Shown in pieces: positions 34,141 through 42,206 of a stretch of 64,000 nucleotides of DNA; the first letter of the stretch is position 1, and each line of letters begins with the position of its first letter. Below the pieces are notes generated by a model that saw only the letters and a list, made by a program, of their open reading frames with translations, ran no database searches and was not told the origin of the DNA. Source of the stretch: Mangrovimonas aestuarii (GTDB lineage: Bacteria > Bacteroidota > Bacteroidia > Flavobacteriales > Flavobacteriaceae); assembly GCF_028767185.1 (NCBI RefSeq), contig NZ_JARACK010000009.1, positions 1 to 64,000 on the forward strand, written 5' to 3'. The translations under genes and the position numbers were made by a program.

Positions 34141-35739
34141 ATGGCAGATAAAGTACTAGACAAAGCGGTTATTGTAGAGGTTGTTAAATCAAGTAAGGCT
34201 TACTCAGATTTATTGACGCAGTCAGCGAAGGAGTTTTTAACCGAACTACACTTAAAATTTAATCTAAAGCGATTAAGTCTTCTTGAAAACAGGGTTTTGC
34301 AGCAAGCAAAATTTGACAAAGGAGAAATACCAAACTTTCCTGTAGAAACAGAATTTGTTAGGAAAGGAGATTGGATTGCTGCTTCTATTCCAGAAGATTT
34401 ACAGGACAGAAGGGTTGAAATTACTGGGCCTGTGAGTTGTAAGATGATTATCAATGCACTTAACTCAGGAGCTAAGACTTTTATGGCTGATTTTGAAGAT
34501 AGTACTTCGCCGACTTGGGAGAATATTATGGAAGGACAGAAAAATCTAATTGAGGCGGTGAATAAGACGATTTCCTTTTTCGATAGCAAACGTGAAAAAC
34601 AATACGAGCTTAACGGTGAGATCGCTACTTTATTGGTTCGCCCAAGAGGGTTGCATCTCAATGAAAGTCACTTATTGGTCGATGGAGAGGAAATGTCTGC
34701 TAGTTTGGTTGACTTCGGATTATATATGTTCCATAACGCTAAGGAGTTAATTAGTCAGGGAACTGGGCCATATTTTTATCTTCCAAAGTTAGAGCATTAT
34801 CAGGAGGCTCGTTGGTGGAACGAGGTATTCGACTTTGCTCAAGATTATTTGAATATTCCTAAGGGGACAATTAAGGCGACCGTACTTATAGAAACCATAA
34901 CAGCAAGTTTTCAATTGGATGAAATTATATATGAGTTAAAGGATCACATAGCTGGTTTAAACTGTGGTCGTTGGGACTATATTTTTTCATATATCAAAAA
35001 ACTCCGAAATCATAATGAGATAGTTATTCCCAATCGGGATCAAGTTACAATGACGACTCCTTTTATGAGTGCGTATTCCAATTTGGTTATTCAAAGATGT
35101 CACAAAAGAAACATTCATGCTATAGGGGGTATGGCGGCTCAAATCCCTATAAAAGGCAATGAAGTCAAAAATGAAAAAGCTTTTCATAAAGTTAGACTAG
35201 ATAAGGAGAGAGAAGCGAAGAACGGTCATGACGGTACTTGGGTGGCGCATCCAGGTTTAGTACATGTGGCCATGGAAGTGTTTAATACATATATGCCAAA
35301 CGCCAATCAAATAGAATTAAAAAAGGAAACATTAATTGTAACTCAAAAGGATTTACTGGAAGTGCCTAAAGGCACTGTCACAGAAGAAGGCATAAGAAAA
35401 AACATTAATGTGTCCATTCTTTATTTAGCCTCATGGCTGGATGGAAATGGAGCTGTTGCCTTGTATCATTTAATGGAAGATGCTGCTACAGCCGAGATCT
35501 CCAGAACACAGCTTTGGCATTGGCTTCACAGTAAGGTTGAGTTGGAGAATGGAGGTATACTTAATTCAGAGTTATTTGAGCGATTATTTAATGACGAGCT
35601 TAATAAGATTAGAGATTATTTGGGAGAAGATAAATTCGAATCAGGACATTACAAATTGGCAGCAGAATTATTAAAGTCATTAGTTATTTCAGAAGATTTT
35701 GAAGAGTTTTTGACTCTTCCCGCTTATAAATATCTATAA
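34141..35739 (+). CDS. aceB: Malate synthase A
   Basis: 532 residues, normal for malate synthase A. Condenses glyoxylate with acetyl-CoA to malate. Signatures: TFMADFEDSTSPTW (Mg2+ region), LLVRPRGLHLNESH, GPYFYLPKLEHYQEARWW, VLIETITASFQLDEIIY, and the family motif LNCGRWDYIFSYIKK; TWVAHPGLVHVA near the C-terminal part. It is followed by aceA 61 nt later; both serve growth on acetate, fatty acids or ethanol. A ScfR-type regulator is divergent. Confidence 0.97.
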   Translation: MADKVLDKAVIVEVVKSSKAYSDLLTQSAKEFLTELHLKFNLKRLSLLENRVLQQAKFDKGEIPNFPVETEFVRKGDWIAASIPEDLQDRRVEITGPVSCKMIINALNSGAKTFMADFEDSTSPTWENIMEGQKNLIEAVNKTISFFDSKREKQYELNGEIATLLVRPRGLHLNESHLLVDGEEMSASLVDFGLYMFHNAKELISQGTGPYFYLPKLEHYQEARWWNEVFDFAQDYLNIPKGTIKATVLIETITASFQLDEIIYELKDHIAGLNCGRWDYIFSYIKKLRNHNEIVIPNRDQVTMTTPFMSAYSNLVIQRCHKRNIHAIGGMAAQIPIKGNEVKNEKAFHKVRLDKEREAKNGHDGTWVAHPGLVHVAMEVFNTYMPNANQIELKKETLIVTQKDLLEVPKGTVTEEGIRKNINVSILYLASWLDGNGAVALYHLMEDAATAEISRTQLWHWLHSKVELENGGILNSELFERLFNDELNKIRDYLGEDKFESGHYKLAAELLKSLVISEDFEEFLTLPAYKYL

Positions 35740-35800
35740 CCCAAAATTAATTGATGCTAATTATTAGTTAACCACATTTTAAACCGTAAACACTATTAAT

Positions 35801-37078
35801 ATGGAAGCACAAGAAAGAATTCAGAGATTGATAGCCGATTGGTCTAGTAATCCAAGATGGGATGGGATTATTAGACCTTATACGGCTGAAGAAGTAGTAC
35901 GTTTGCAAGGATCGTATTTTGTAGAACATAGTATTGCCAGACGAGGTGCAGAAACACTTTGGAGAAAACTAAACACTCAGTCATGGGTTGGAGGTTTAGG
36001 TGCACTTACTGGGAACCAGGCTATTCAGGAAGTAGATGCTGGCTTGGAAGCTATTTACTTAAGCGGTTGGCAAGTAGCAGCCGATGCTAATCTGGCGGGT
36101 GAAATGTATCCTGATCAGTCATTATACCCAGCTAATAGTGTCCCTATGGTTGTAAAGCGAATCAACAATGCATTACTTCGGGCAGATCAAATCCAATCAG
36201 TAAATGGATTGGAGGATAAGAAGGATTATCTTGTACCCATTGTTGCCGATGCCGAAGCGGGTTTTGGAGGCAATTTGAATGCTTTTGAACTCATGAAAGC
36301 CATGATTGAGGCTGGTGCATCAGGTGTCCATTTTGAAGATCAGTTATCTTCGGCCAAAAAATGTGGTCATTTAGGGGGTAAAGTTCTTGTGCCTACACAG
36401 GAGGCAGTTAATAAATTAATATCAGCTAGATTGGCTGCCGATGTAATGGGGGTGTCTACCATTATTGTAGCTAGAACAGATGCCAATGCCGCAGGATTGC
36501 TAACTAGTGATATTGATGATAGAGATAAACGATTTATAACAGGGGATCGAACAGCAGAAGGATTCTTTAGGGTTAGAAATGGTTTAGAGCAGGGAATAGA
36601 TAGAGGAGTGAGTTATGCGCCTTATGCAGATTTGGTATGGTTAGAAACTTCTAAACCGGATATTGGTGAAGCCAAAGAGTTTGCTCAAGGTATTCATGAA
36701 AAGTATCCTGGAAAATTACTGGCCTATAATTGCTCACCATCATTTAATTGGGCTTCTAATTTAAGTGTAAATCAAATGGAAACCTTTAGAGAGGAGCTTG
36801 CAGATTTAGGATATAAGTTTCAGTTTATAACACTGGCAGGATTTCATGCCTTGAATACCAGTATGTTTGAGATTTCCAAAGCATATAAAGAAAAAGGCAT
36901 GGCGGGCTATTCTGAGTTGCAGCAAAGAGAATTTGCATTGCAGCAAGAAGGGTTTAGAGCTATAAAGCACCAAGGATTTGTGGGAACAACTTATTTCGAC
37001 GCTGTTCAGAATGCGGTTACCGCTGGCACTGCTTCTACAGTAGCAATGGTAAATTCAACTGAAGCTGCTCAGTTCTAA
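35801..37078 (+). CDS. aceA: Isocitrate lyase
   Basis: 425 residues, E. coli-like short form. Splits isocitrate into succinate and glyoxylate. The active-site KKCGHLGGK lies at ~186-194; other markers are [34 protein letters not shown] in sequence, [27 protein letters not shown] and YNCSPSFNW. It sits behind aceB, likely one transcript ending at the hairpin at 37102. Together with aceB it allows net carbon gain from two-carbon units. Confidence 0.97.
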   Translation: MEAQERIQRLIADWSSNPRWDGIIRPYTAEEVVRLQGSYFVEHSIARRGAETLWRKLNTQSWVGGLGALTGNQAIQEVDAGLEAIYLSGWQVAADANLAGEMYPDQSLYPANSVPMVVKRINNALLRADQIQSVNGLEDKKDYLVPIVADAEAGFGGNLNAFELMKAMIEAGASGVHFEDQLSSAKKCGHLGGKVLVPTQEAVNKLISARLAADVMGVSTIIVARTDANAAGLLTSDIDDRDKRFITGDRTAEGFFRVRNGLEQGIDRGVSYAPYADLVWLETSKPDIGEAKEFAQGIHEKYPGKLLAYNCSPSFNWASNLSVNQMETFREELADLGYKFQFITLAGFHALNTSMFEISKAYKEKGMAGYSELQQREFALQQEGFRAIKHQGFVGTTYFDAVQNAVTAGTASTVAMVNSTEAAQF

Positions 37079-37101
37079 AATAGATAATTAATAAAATTGA
37101 A

Positions 37102-37133
37102 AAAGAACCCTTCCTGTAACGGAAGGGTTCTTT
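37102..37133. terminator. Terminator between aceA and the convergent lipoprotein gene
   Basis: Perfect 13-bp stem AAAGAACCCTTCC / GGAAGGGTTCTTT with a 6-nt loop; it can act in both directions. Confidence 0.85.
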
Positions 37134-37153
37134 GTTTGAATTTTAATTATAAG

Positions 37154-37660
37154 TTACTTGTTTGTGAAGTCGGAATCGTCAAGGTTAAACTGTTGCATCA
37201 CTTCATCTAAGTTGTTAATGTCAATATCAGAATCTAGATAATCGGCAGGTACAACCACTACACGGAATATTTGGTTTTGTGTGTAAGCGGAAGGCAAAGA
37301 GTCGAAATCAAGATAGCCGTCAAGAAATATTCTAACATCGATATCTGTGAAATCATAGTTGTACTGAAGTACTCCTTCATTAAAAAAGGCGTCTTGAGGC
37401 AATGGTCGCCAAATATCGGTGCCGTTTTGTACTTCCCAAAGAATATAAACCAGTGTAACATCAGAAGGGAAAACTTCGAACCCATATGGTTCAATTATGG
37501 AGTAATCATTATTGGCATTGAAGTCAACTTCTATTTCGAAAGCCGAAGCTACAAAAATAGCTCCAGGTTGACCAGGAGGGCCTTGTGGTCCTCTAGGGCC
37601 TTCGCAGGCAGATAGAAAAAGCGCAAAAAGAGCGAACAAAAGTAAAGTTGATTTTTTCAT
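37154..37660 (-). CDS. Collagen-like lipoprotein, unknown function
   Basis: 168 residues. Lipoprotein signal MKKSTLLLFALFALFLSAC (Cys19) directly followed by a short collagen-like run of Gly-X-Y triplets, GPRGPQGPPGQPGA. A ~130-residue acidic beta-rich domain follows, with aromatic strands and many Asp. The triplet stretch is too short for a stable triple helix on its own and may be a trimerisation or anchor spacer. Proteins with this plan are frequent in flavobacteria; the role is unknown. It is convergent with aceA and divergent from apt. Confidence 0.7.
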   Translation of the reverse strand: MKKSTLLLFALFALFLSACEGPRGPQGPPGQPGAIFVASAFEIEVDFNANNDYSIIEPYGFEVFPSDVTLVYILWEVQNGTDIWRPLPQDAFFNEGVLQYNYDFTDIDVRIFLDGYLDFDSLPSAYTQNQIFRVVVVPADYLDSDIDINNLDEVMQQFNLDDSDFTNK

Positions 37661-37772
37661 AAGAATATATTTTTAATAACCATCTTCAAAAAGCATACCT
37701 AATTTAAGGAAATGCAGAGCTAAGCTAAAACGAAGATAAAACTTATAAGATAAAATTACTTACTTTGCACGT

Positions 37773-38288
37773 ATGAAAGACATCAGCAATTACATAAGGG
37801 ATATTGCAGATTTTCCCAAGCCTGGAATAGTATTCAAGGATATTACACCAATGTTGAATGATTCGGAAGCTTCTCAATTTTGCCTCGAGGGCCTTATAAA
37901 GTGTATAGATGGTGAGAAAATTGATAAAGTAGTTGGAGTGGAGTCTAGAGGCTTTATTTTTGGACCAATGTTGGCGCAAAAACTAAATGCTGGTTTTGTG
38001 CCAGTAAGGAAACCTGGAAAATTACCTTATAAAACCATTCAAGAAAGTTATGACTTAGAGTATGGAGAGGATGTTTTGGAAATGCATGCCGATGCTATAA
38101 AAAAAGGTGATAAAGTTTTAATTCACGACGATGTACTTGCTACAGGGGGAACAGCTCAAGCCGTTTGTAAATTGGTTGAACGTTTAGGTGGTGAGATAGT
38201 TCAGTGTAATTTTATTTTAGAGCTTTCCTTCCTTAATGGCAAAGATAATCTTAAACCATATCCAGTTAAGGCTATAATTACCTACTAG
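37773..38288 (+). CDS. apt: Adenine phosphoribosyltransferase
   Basis: 171 residues. Converts adenine and PRPP to AMP (purine salvage). Visible motifs: FPKPGIVFKDITPML at the N-terminus, VVGVESRGFIFG, AGFVPVRKPGKLPY, and the PRPP loop VLIHDDVLATGGTAQAV. Normal length. Its stop overlaps by 4 nt the stop of a small convergent gene on the other strand. Confidence 0.97.
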   Translation: MKDISNYIRDIADFPKPGIVFKDITPMLNDSEASQFCLEGLIKCIDGEKIDKVVGVESRGFIFGPMLAQKLNAGFVPVRKPGKLPYKTIQESYDLEYGEDVLEMHADAIKKGDKVLIHDDVLATGGTAQAVCKLVERLGGEIVQCNFILELSFLNGKDNLKPYPVKAIITY

Positions 38289-38437
38289 TCTAAAGCACGA
38301 AGTGTAATATAGGAGCGCCATCCAATAATGGCCAATTGCAGTTTGTTAGCTTTGGCTATATCCAAACTTTTTTTTGTGTAACAGGGAAGTAATGCTTTGT
38401 TAACTTTTGCCAAAAGTTTAAAGAATTGCTTTTTCAT
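38285..38437 (-). CDS. Conserved 50-residue basic protein
   Basis: 50 residues, from ATG 38437 to TAG 38285. N-terminus MKKQFFKLLAKVNKALLP, then KKSLDIAKANKLQLAIIGW and a C-terminus RSYITLRALD. It is basic and partly amphipathic. I recall near-identical ~50-residue proteins throughout flavobacteria, often carrying the odd label SsrA-binding protein although they are much too short to be SmpB. Function is unknown. The coding frame is tail-to-tail with apt and shares 4 nt. Confidence 0.72.
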   Translation of the reverse strand: MKKQFFKLLAKVNKALLPCYTKKSLDIAKANKLQLAIIGWRSYITLRALD

Positions 38438-38884
38438 AATCCATGATTCTTGGTTGTAAAAGTAGTAAAACTTATTCTAGAACTAAGTTTTACAATTGGA
38501 TTAGATTATCCTACAGACACAATAATGTCGATGAGGATTTTAGCAATGGTAATCATAATACTTTTGGTTTTAGTGGTTAATTGTTTTCAATAGTTTGGTT
38601 ATTGTTTTTTGAAGATAATAAGCGATAAGACTTACTTGCAAGAAACTTTAATGAAATCTGTGAAAGTGCCTTCGGGATATTTGTGAAAAAGATTAAAACT
38701 ATTATAAGATGTTATTGTTTTTTCTTGGTAAGTGTTATGGAGTGTAATTAAATTAGCTTGTTTTTGTTTTAATATGAAATAATTCAAGGGGCTTTTTTGA
38801 TGTGTCTTTAAAATCCAAGGGAGATTATAGGGTGAAAAGTGATGGTTTTTGTTGTTTTCATCTTTTTGTAAGATTTGGGGAATA
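38438..38884. other. Intergenic stretch, at most one tiny hydrophobic ORF
   Basis: About 450 bases of very AT-rich DNA. The only reading frame worth noting is 38525-38593 on the plus strand, 22 residues beginning MSMRILAMVIIILL and ending VNCFQ, a single membrane span. It has no clear promoter and no known relative, so it is not called as a gene. Confidence 0.4.
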
Positions 38885-38916
38885 AAAAAAGCACTCCCAA
38901 ATAGAAGTGCTTTTTT
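38885..38916 (-). terminator. Terminator of the M56 peptidase gene
   Basis: AAAAAAGCACT / AGTGCTTTTTT arms around a 10-nt loop, located 24 nt past the stop codon on the minus strand. Confidence 0.8.
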
Positions 38917-38939
38917 AGATCAAATAATTGTTGTGTGGT

Positions 38940-40598
38940 TTATTTTTTTGTCTTGATGATAATAACACCATCTTCAGCTTTATCGCCGTACTCTTCTATA
39001 GCTTTATCTCCTTTTAAAACTTCTATGGTTTCAATGTCTTCGGAGTTTAGTTTTTTCATTTCTGATTTATCAACCTCCTTACCATCTATTAAAATTAGGG
39101 CATTATCACTATCGTTGTCTGAATAAAAATAAAAGTGGTTATCTCCTTTTTCAAAAGATTGAACATCTATGTTGGTGTCTCTGTTATTACTGTTCCAAAT
39201 AATGGTTTTCACTTTTTTCTTGATTATTGAGTCGCTGGAAAACTCTACACCATCGTCTTCTACATCTATAGTGTAGGCAAATGCCTTGTCACTTCCTTTA
39301 AATTCAATCACTTTGTCTTCTCCGCTCAGTTCAATAATTTGGAAATCGTGATCGATCTCGTTATCAACATCGGATTTAATTTCATAACGGATTACTTTTT
39401 TGTTAGTACCATCTCCCTTTGATGCAAGGTGAATGGCATGAGGTGCAATGTTAGTTTGGCCAACAGATATGTTTCCGTCTTGGTCTAATGTTATAGCAAT
39501 AGGTGAAATTGGTTTGTCTGTGCTAATACTGTGATTGCCTTTTCCGTTTTTACTTTCGTAATTGATGTTGATTGCAGTAATCTCGTCATTGGCGTTGCGC
39601 TTAATACCTTTAAATTTAATTTTTACATTCTCACCATTTAGCTTTTCTTTTAAACCATCCAATTTGCTATCCGTGGTAGATTTGGTTATAACAAACTTTT
39701 TGACTTCCGATTTGATCTCAACTACTTTCGCCGATTTGTCTTTGGGAGCTTGTTGCGCAATTGTTTTTGTATTAAAACCTAACATAAAGGCAGCGAGTAA
39801 AGGTAGAACAAGGACGACTTTAAAGAGGTGATTTGGGTTTGATTGGTTTTTGTGTAACATAACTATTCGTTTTTTGATTAATGAATTATAAAAAGTATTG
39901 GCCAAAGCCAGATGATAGTCGGAGATACTGTTTTTTAGCAATAAATGCTGATATTCTTTAGTCGATTCTGTTTGGTTTTGAGTCACTCTATCTGCGATAA
40001 ATTCAAGATTGTGAATGATGGCTTTTTTATAGAGCCAAACAATTGGGTTAAACCATAATAAGGTACAGGCCAATTGTATCAATAATGTATCGATGCTATG
40101 CTTTTGCTTAGCATGAACAGATTCGTGGGTTTTTACTAATTCCAATTCTGATGAAGTAAAATTGTCCGGGTTATATATAATGTAATTGAAAAAAGAACAG
40201 GGAGAGGTACTTCTGGTTTCAACATAAACCAATCCTCCAGACCTATATCGTTTATTTTTTATTATGGTTTTTAAGATAGAAATAAGTTCTAAACCAAAAT
40301 TAATTCCCAATAAAGTAACCCCTATTAAATAAACAAGCATGAGCATTTGCTCCCAAGTTAATATAGATTTTAGTTGGTCTTGACTTTCAATTAGGGGTAA
40401 CCCCTCAAGTTGCCCTATAAGCATTGGTTCAACTTCTTTATATATAGGAATAACAACTAACGGAATTACAACACTACTTAACAACCCCAATAAAAGAAAC
40501 CCGCGATTCCAGTTGAAAAAAGTATCCTTTCTTAAGAAAAAATAATAGCTCAAATAGAATAAGGTAATTACCGCCGATGCTTTTAAAAGATATTCCAT
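38940..40598 (-). CDS. BlaR1-like M56 membrane metallopeptidase with plug-like tail
   Basis: 552 residues. Four membrane helices (N-terminal MEYLLKASAVITLFYLSYY, then WNRGFLLLGLLSSVV, MLMLVYLIGVTLLGINF and one near residue 275). The M56 zinc site is KTHESVHAKQKH (HExxH, ~165) with NLEFIADR downstream. No penicillin-binding sensor domain follows; instead there is a ~260-residue extracytoplasmic region. Its last ~50 residues (LILIDGKEVDKSEM.., DIETIEVLKGDKAIEEYG, GVIIIKTKK) imitate the plug motif of TonB-dependent receptors. Family members cleave BlaI-type repressors after sensing a signal. It sits 2 nt after the blaI gene. Confidence 0.87.
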   Translation of the reverse strand: MEYLLKASAVITLFYLSYYFFLRKDTFFNWNRGFLLLGLLSSVVIPLVVIPIYKEVEPMLIGQLEGLPLIESQDQLKSILTWEQMLMLVYLIGVTLLGINFGLELISILKTIIKNKRYRSGGLVYVETRSTSPCSFFNYIIYNPDNFTSSELELVKTHESVHAKQKHSIDTLLIQLACTLLWFNPIVWLYKKAIIHNLEFIADRVTQNQTESTKEYQHLLLKNSISDYHLALANTFYNSLIKKRIVMLHKNQSNPNHLFKVVLVLPLLAAFMLGFNTKTIAQQAPKDKSAKVVEIKSEVKKFVITKSTTDSKLDGLKEKLNGENVKIKFKGIKRNANDEITAININYESKNGKGNHSISTDKPISPIAITLDQDGNISVGQTNIAPHAIHLASKGDGTNKKVIRYEIKSDVDNEIDHDFQIIELSGEDKVIEFKGSDKAFAYTIDVEDDGVEFSSDSIIKKKVKTIIWNSNNRDTNIDVQSFEKGDNHFYFYSDNDSDNALILIDGKEVDKSEMKKLNSEDIETIEVLKGDKAIEEYGDKAEDGVIIIKTKK

Positions 40599-40600
40599 GG

Positions 40601-40960
40601 TTAATCTTCTTTTTCTATTAGTGCTATAATTTCCTTAAGATCTGCTACGCTTATCTTTTCTTCTTTGGCAAAAAAGGAAACTACATTTTTATACGAACTG
40701 TTGAAATAACTTTCTATGGCCGAGTTCATAAACTTACTCCTATAAGCTTCTTTGCTTACCAACGGGTAGTACTCATGCGTTTTTCCATAGGCGTTATGGG
40801 ATACGTACCCCTTGTCTTCAAGGTTACGGATAATAGTAGATAAGGTGTTATAGTGGGGAGTATCGTTTTTTATCTCAGCAAGTACGTCTTTTACAAAGCC
40901 CTTTTTTAGCTTCCAAAGGATTTGCATGATTTCTTCTTCTTTATTTGTGAGCTTTTGCAT
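40601..40960 (-). CDS. BlaI/MecI/CopY-family repressor
   Basis: 119 residues from ATG 40960 (MQKLTNKEEEIMQILWKL, the typical BlaI start); a longer frame to 40990 is unlikely because it would pass the promoter. Winged helix region with GFVKDVLAEI, YNTLSTIIRNLEDKGYVSHN and KEAYRSKFMNSAIESYFN for dimerisation. Such repressors bind dyads over promoters and are inactivated by cleavage by the partner M56 peptidase encoded next. Two strong dyads lie over its own promoter, so it probably represses itself. Confidence 0.93.
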   Translation of the reverse strand: MQKLTNKEEEIMQILWKLKKGFVKDVLAEIKNDTPHYNTLSTIIRNLEDKGYVSHNAYGKTHEYYPLVSKEAYRSKFMNSAIESYFNSSYKNVVSFFAKEEKISVADLKEIIALIEKED

Positions 40961-40987
40961 GGTTGTGGGGGTTCTAAATTTGTAATT

Positions 40988-41034
40988 CAAACCTACAACT
41001 AAAATTTTAGTTATACAACTGTTTTAATAGTTGT
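40988..41034 (-). promoter_or_regulatory. Promoter and BlaI-type operators of the blaI-M56 unit
   Basis: On the minus strand, TTG (plus 41016-41018), a 20-bp spacer and TAGGTTTG (plus 40988-40995) form the promoter. A perfect 16-bp palindrome AACTAAAATTTTAGTT (40997-41012) fills the spacer and ACAACT-N8-AGTTGT (41015-41034) covers the -33 end. Confidence 0.7.
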
Positions 41035-41109
41035 TTAACTAAAAATGTCGTTGGTTTAGGTTTCTAGTCAATTCGCTATTTGTGTTATCTTCGCAGGAAA
41101 ATTAATTTG

Positions 41110-42066
41110 ATGAGTTTAGTTTGGGTCATATTAGGTTTGCTTCTTTTAGTAGTGGGCGGAGAATTTTTGGTTAGGGCTTCGGTTGCAATGTCCTTTAAAT
41201 TTAAGATCTCTAAAATGGTGATTGGTATGACGGTTGTATCGTTTGCTACATCGGCACCCGAGCTATTAGTTAGTTTACAAGCTGCTTTGGAAGGTTCTTC
41301 AGATATTTCTTTGGGAAATGTAATTGGTTCTAATATGGCTAACATAGGACTAGTTTTAGGGGTTACAGCCTTAATTTTTCCATTGAGCATAAGCAAGGAT
41401 TTCTACAAATTGAACTGGCCAGTGATGATGCTTCTGTCCGTAGTGCTATACTTTTTCTTGAAAAGTGGCAATGTGTTGGACTTCAAAGAGGGGCTAGCCT
41501 TATTTGTATCACTAATAATATTCCTATATATATTGATTCGTCAATCACTTCGTAAAGATGATACGGTAGAGGTAGAGGAAATTGATGAAGCTTTAAAAGA
41601 AGTGTCCAATATAAAAACTTTGCTTTGGCTACTTATTGGTGCTTTGGCATTGTATTGGGGAAGTGAGTGGTTGGTGCATGGAGCGAAGACTATGGCGACT
41701 TCCTTAGGGGTCAGCGAACGTGTTATTTCGGTAACCATGGTTGCAGTCGGTACTAGCGTGCCAGAGTTGGCTGCTTCGGTAATAGCGGCCTTAAAACAGG
41801 AAAAAGCAATTTCTTTGGGAAATTTAATCGGTTCAAATATTTTTAATATTGCTTCAGTTTTGGGGTTAACGGCTATGGTTCAGCCTATTCCAGTGAAAAA
41901 TGCAAATATTTTAGGAGTTGATATATTTTGGATGTTGGGCTTCTCGGCAGTATTACTGCCGTTGGTGTTCTTGCCTAAGGCCTTTAGTATTGGGCGCTAC
42001 AAAGGAGGATTGCTTTTAATAGGGTATGTTATTTTTGTGTTCACAACGTTTTATTTTAACGGGTAA
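41110..42066 (+). CDS. Calcium/sodium antiporter, CaCA family (YrbG-like)
   Basis: 318 residues from ATG 41110; the frame opens 10 codons earlier at TTG, but those residues lie over a TATCTTCG promoter-like element. Ten or so membrane helices in two homologous halves, each with the alpha-repeat: FATSAPELLVSLQAAL..SLGNVIGSNMANIGLVLG and GTSVPELAASVIAALKQ..SLGNLIGSNIFNIASVLG. These GSN and PEL motifs bind Ca2+ and Na+. It exchanges Ca2+ for Na+ across the inner membrane. It diverges from the blaI operon, so the operators there could affect it too. Confidence 0.92.
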   Translation: MSLVWVILGLLLLVVGGEFLVRASVAMSFKFKISKMVIGMTVVSFATSAPELLVSLQAALEGSSDISLGNVIGSNMANIGLVLGVTALIFPLSISKDFYKLNWPVMMLLSVVLYFFLKSGNVLDFKEGLALFVSLIIFLYILIRQSLRKDDTVEVEEIDEALKEVSNIKTLLWLLIGALALYWGSEWLVHGAKTMATSLGVSERVISVTMVAVGTSVPELAASVIAALKQEKAISLGNLIGSNIFNIASVLGLTAMVQPIPVKNANILGVDIFWMLGFSAVLLPLVFLPKAFSIGRYKGGLLLIGYVIFVFTTFYFNG

Positions 42067-42110
42067 AATTTTAAGGGTTAAACATCTTTAAAGTTAAATT
42101 TAAGTAAAAG

Positions 42111-42138
42111 CACCCCTAATTTTATAGGGGTGTTTCTT
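42111..42138 (+). terminator. Terminator after the antiporter gene
   Basis: CACCCCTA / TAGGGGTG stem, 6-nt loop, then a T-rich run. Confidence 0.75.
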
Positions 42139-42206
42139 TTTGTGTTGTATTTTTTGTTAGTTTTGTCCCATAATTAATTTGTTTTTCAAATAACTAATTT
42201 AAAATT

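Noticed and set aside
38525-38593. 22-residue hydrophobic ORF
   Set aside because: Too short and without promoter or relatives; a chance single-span frame is likely in AT-rich DNA.
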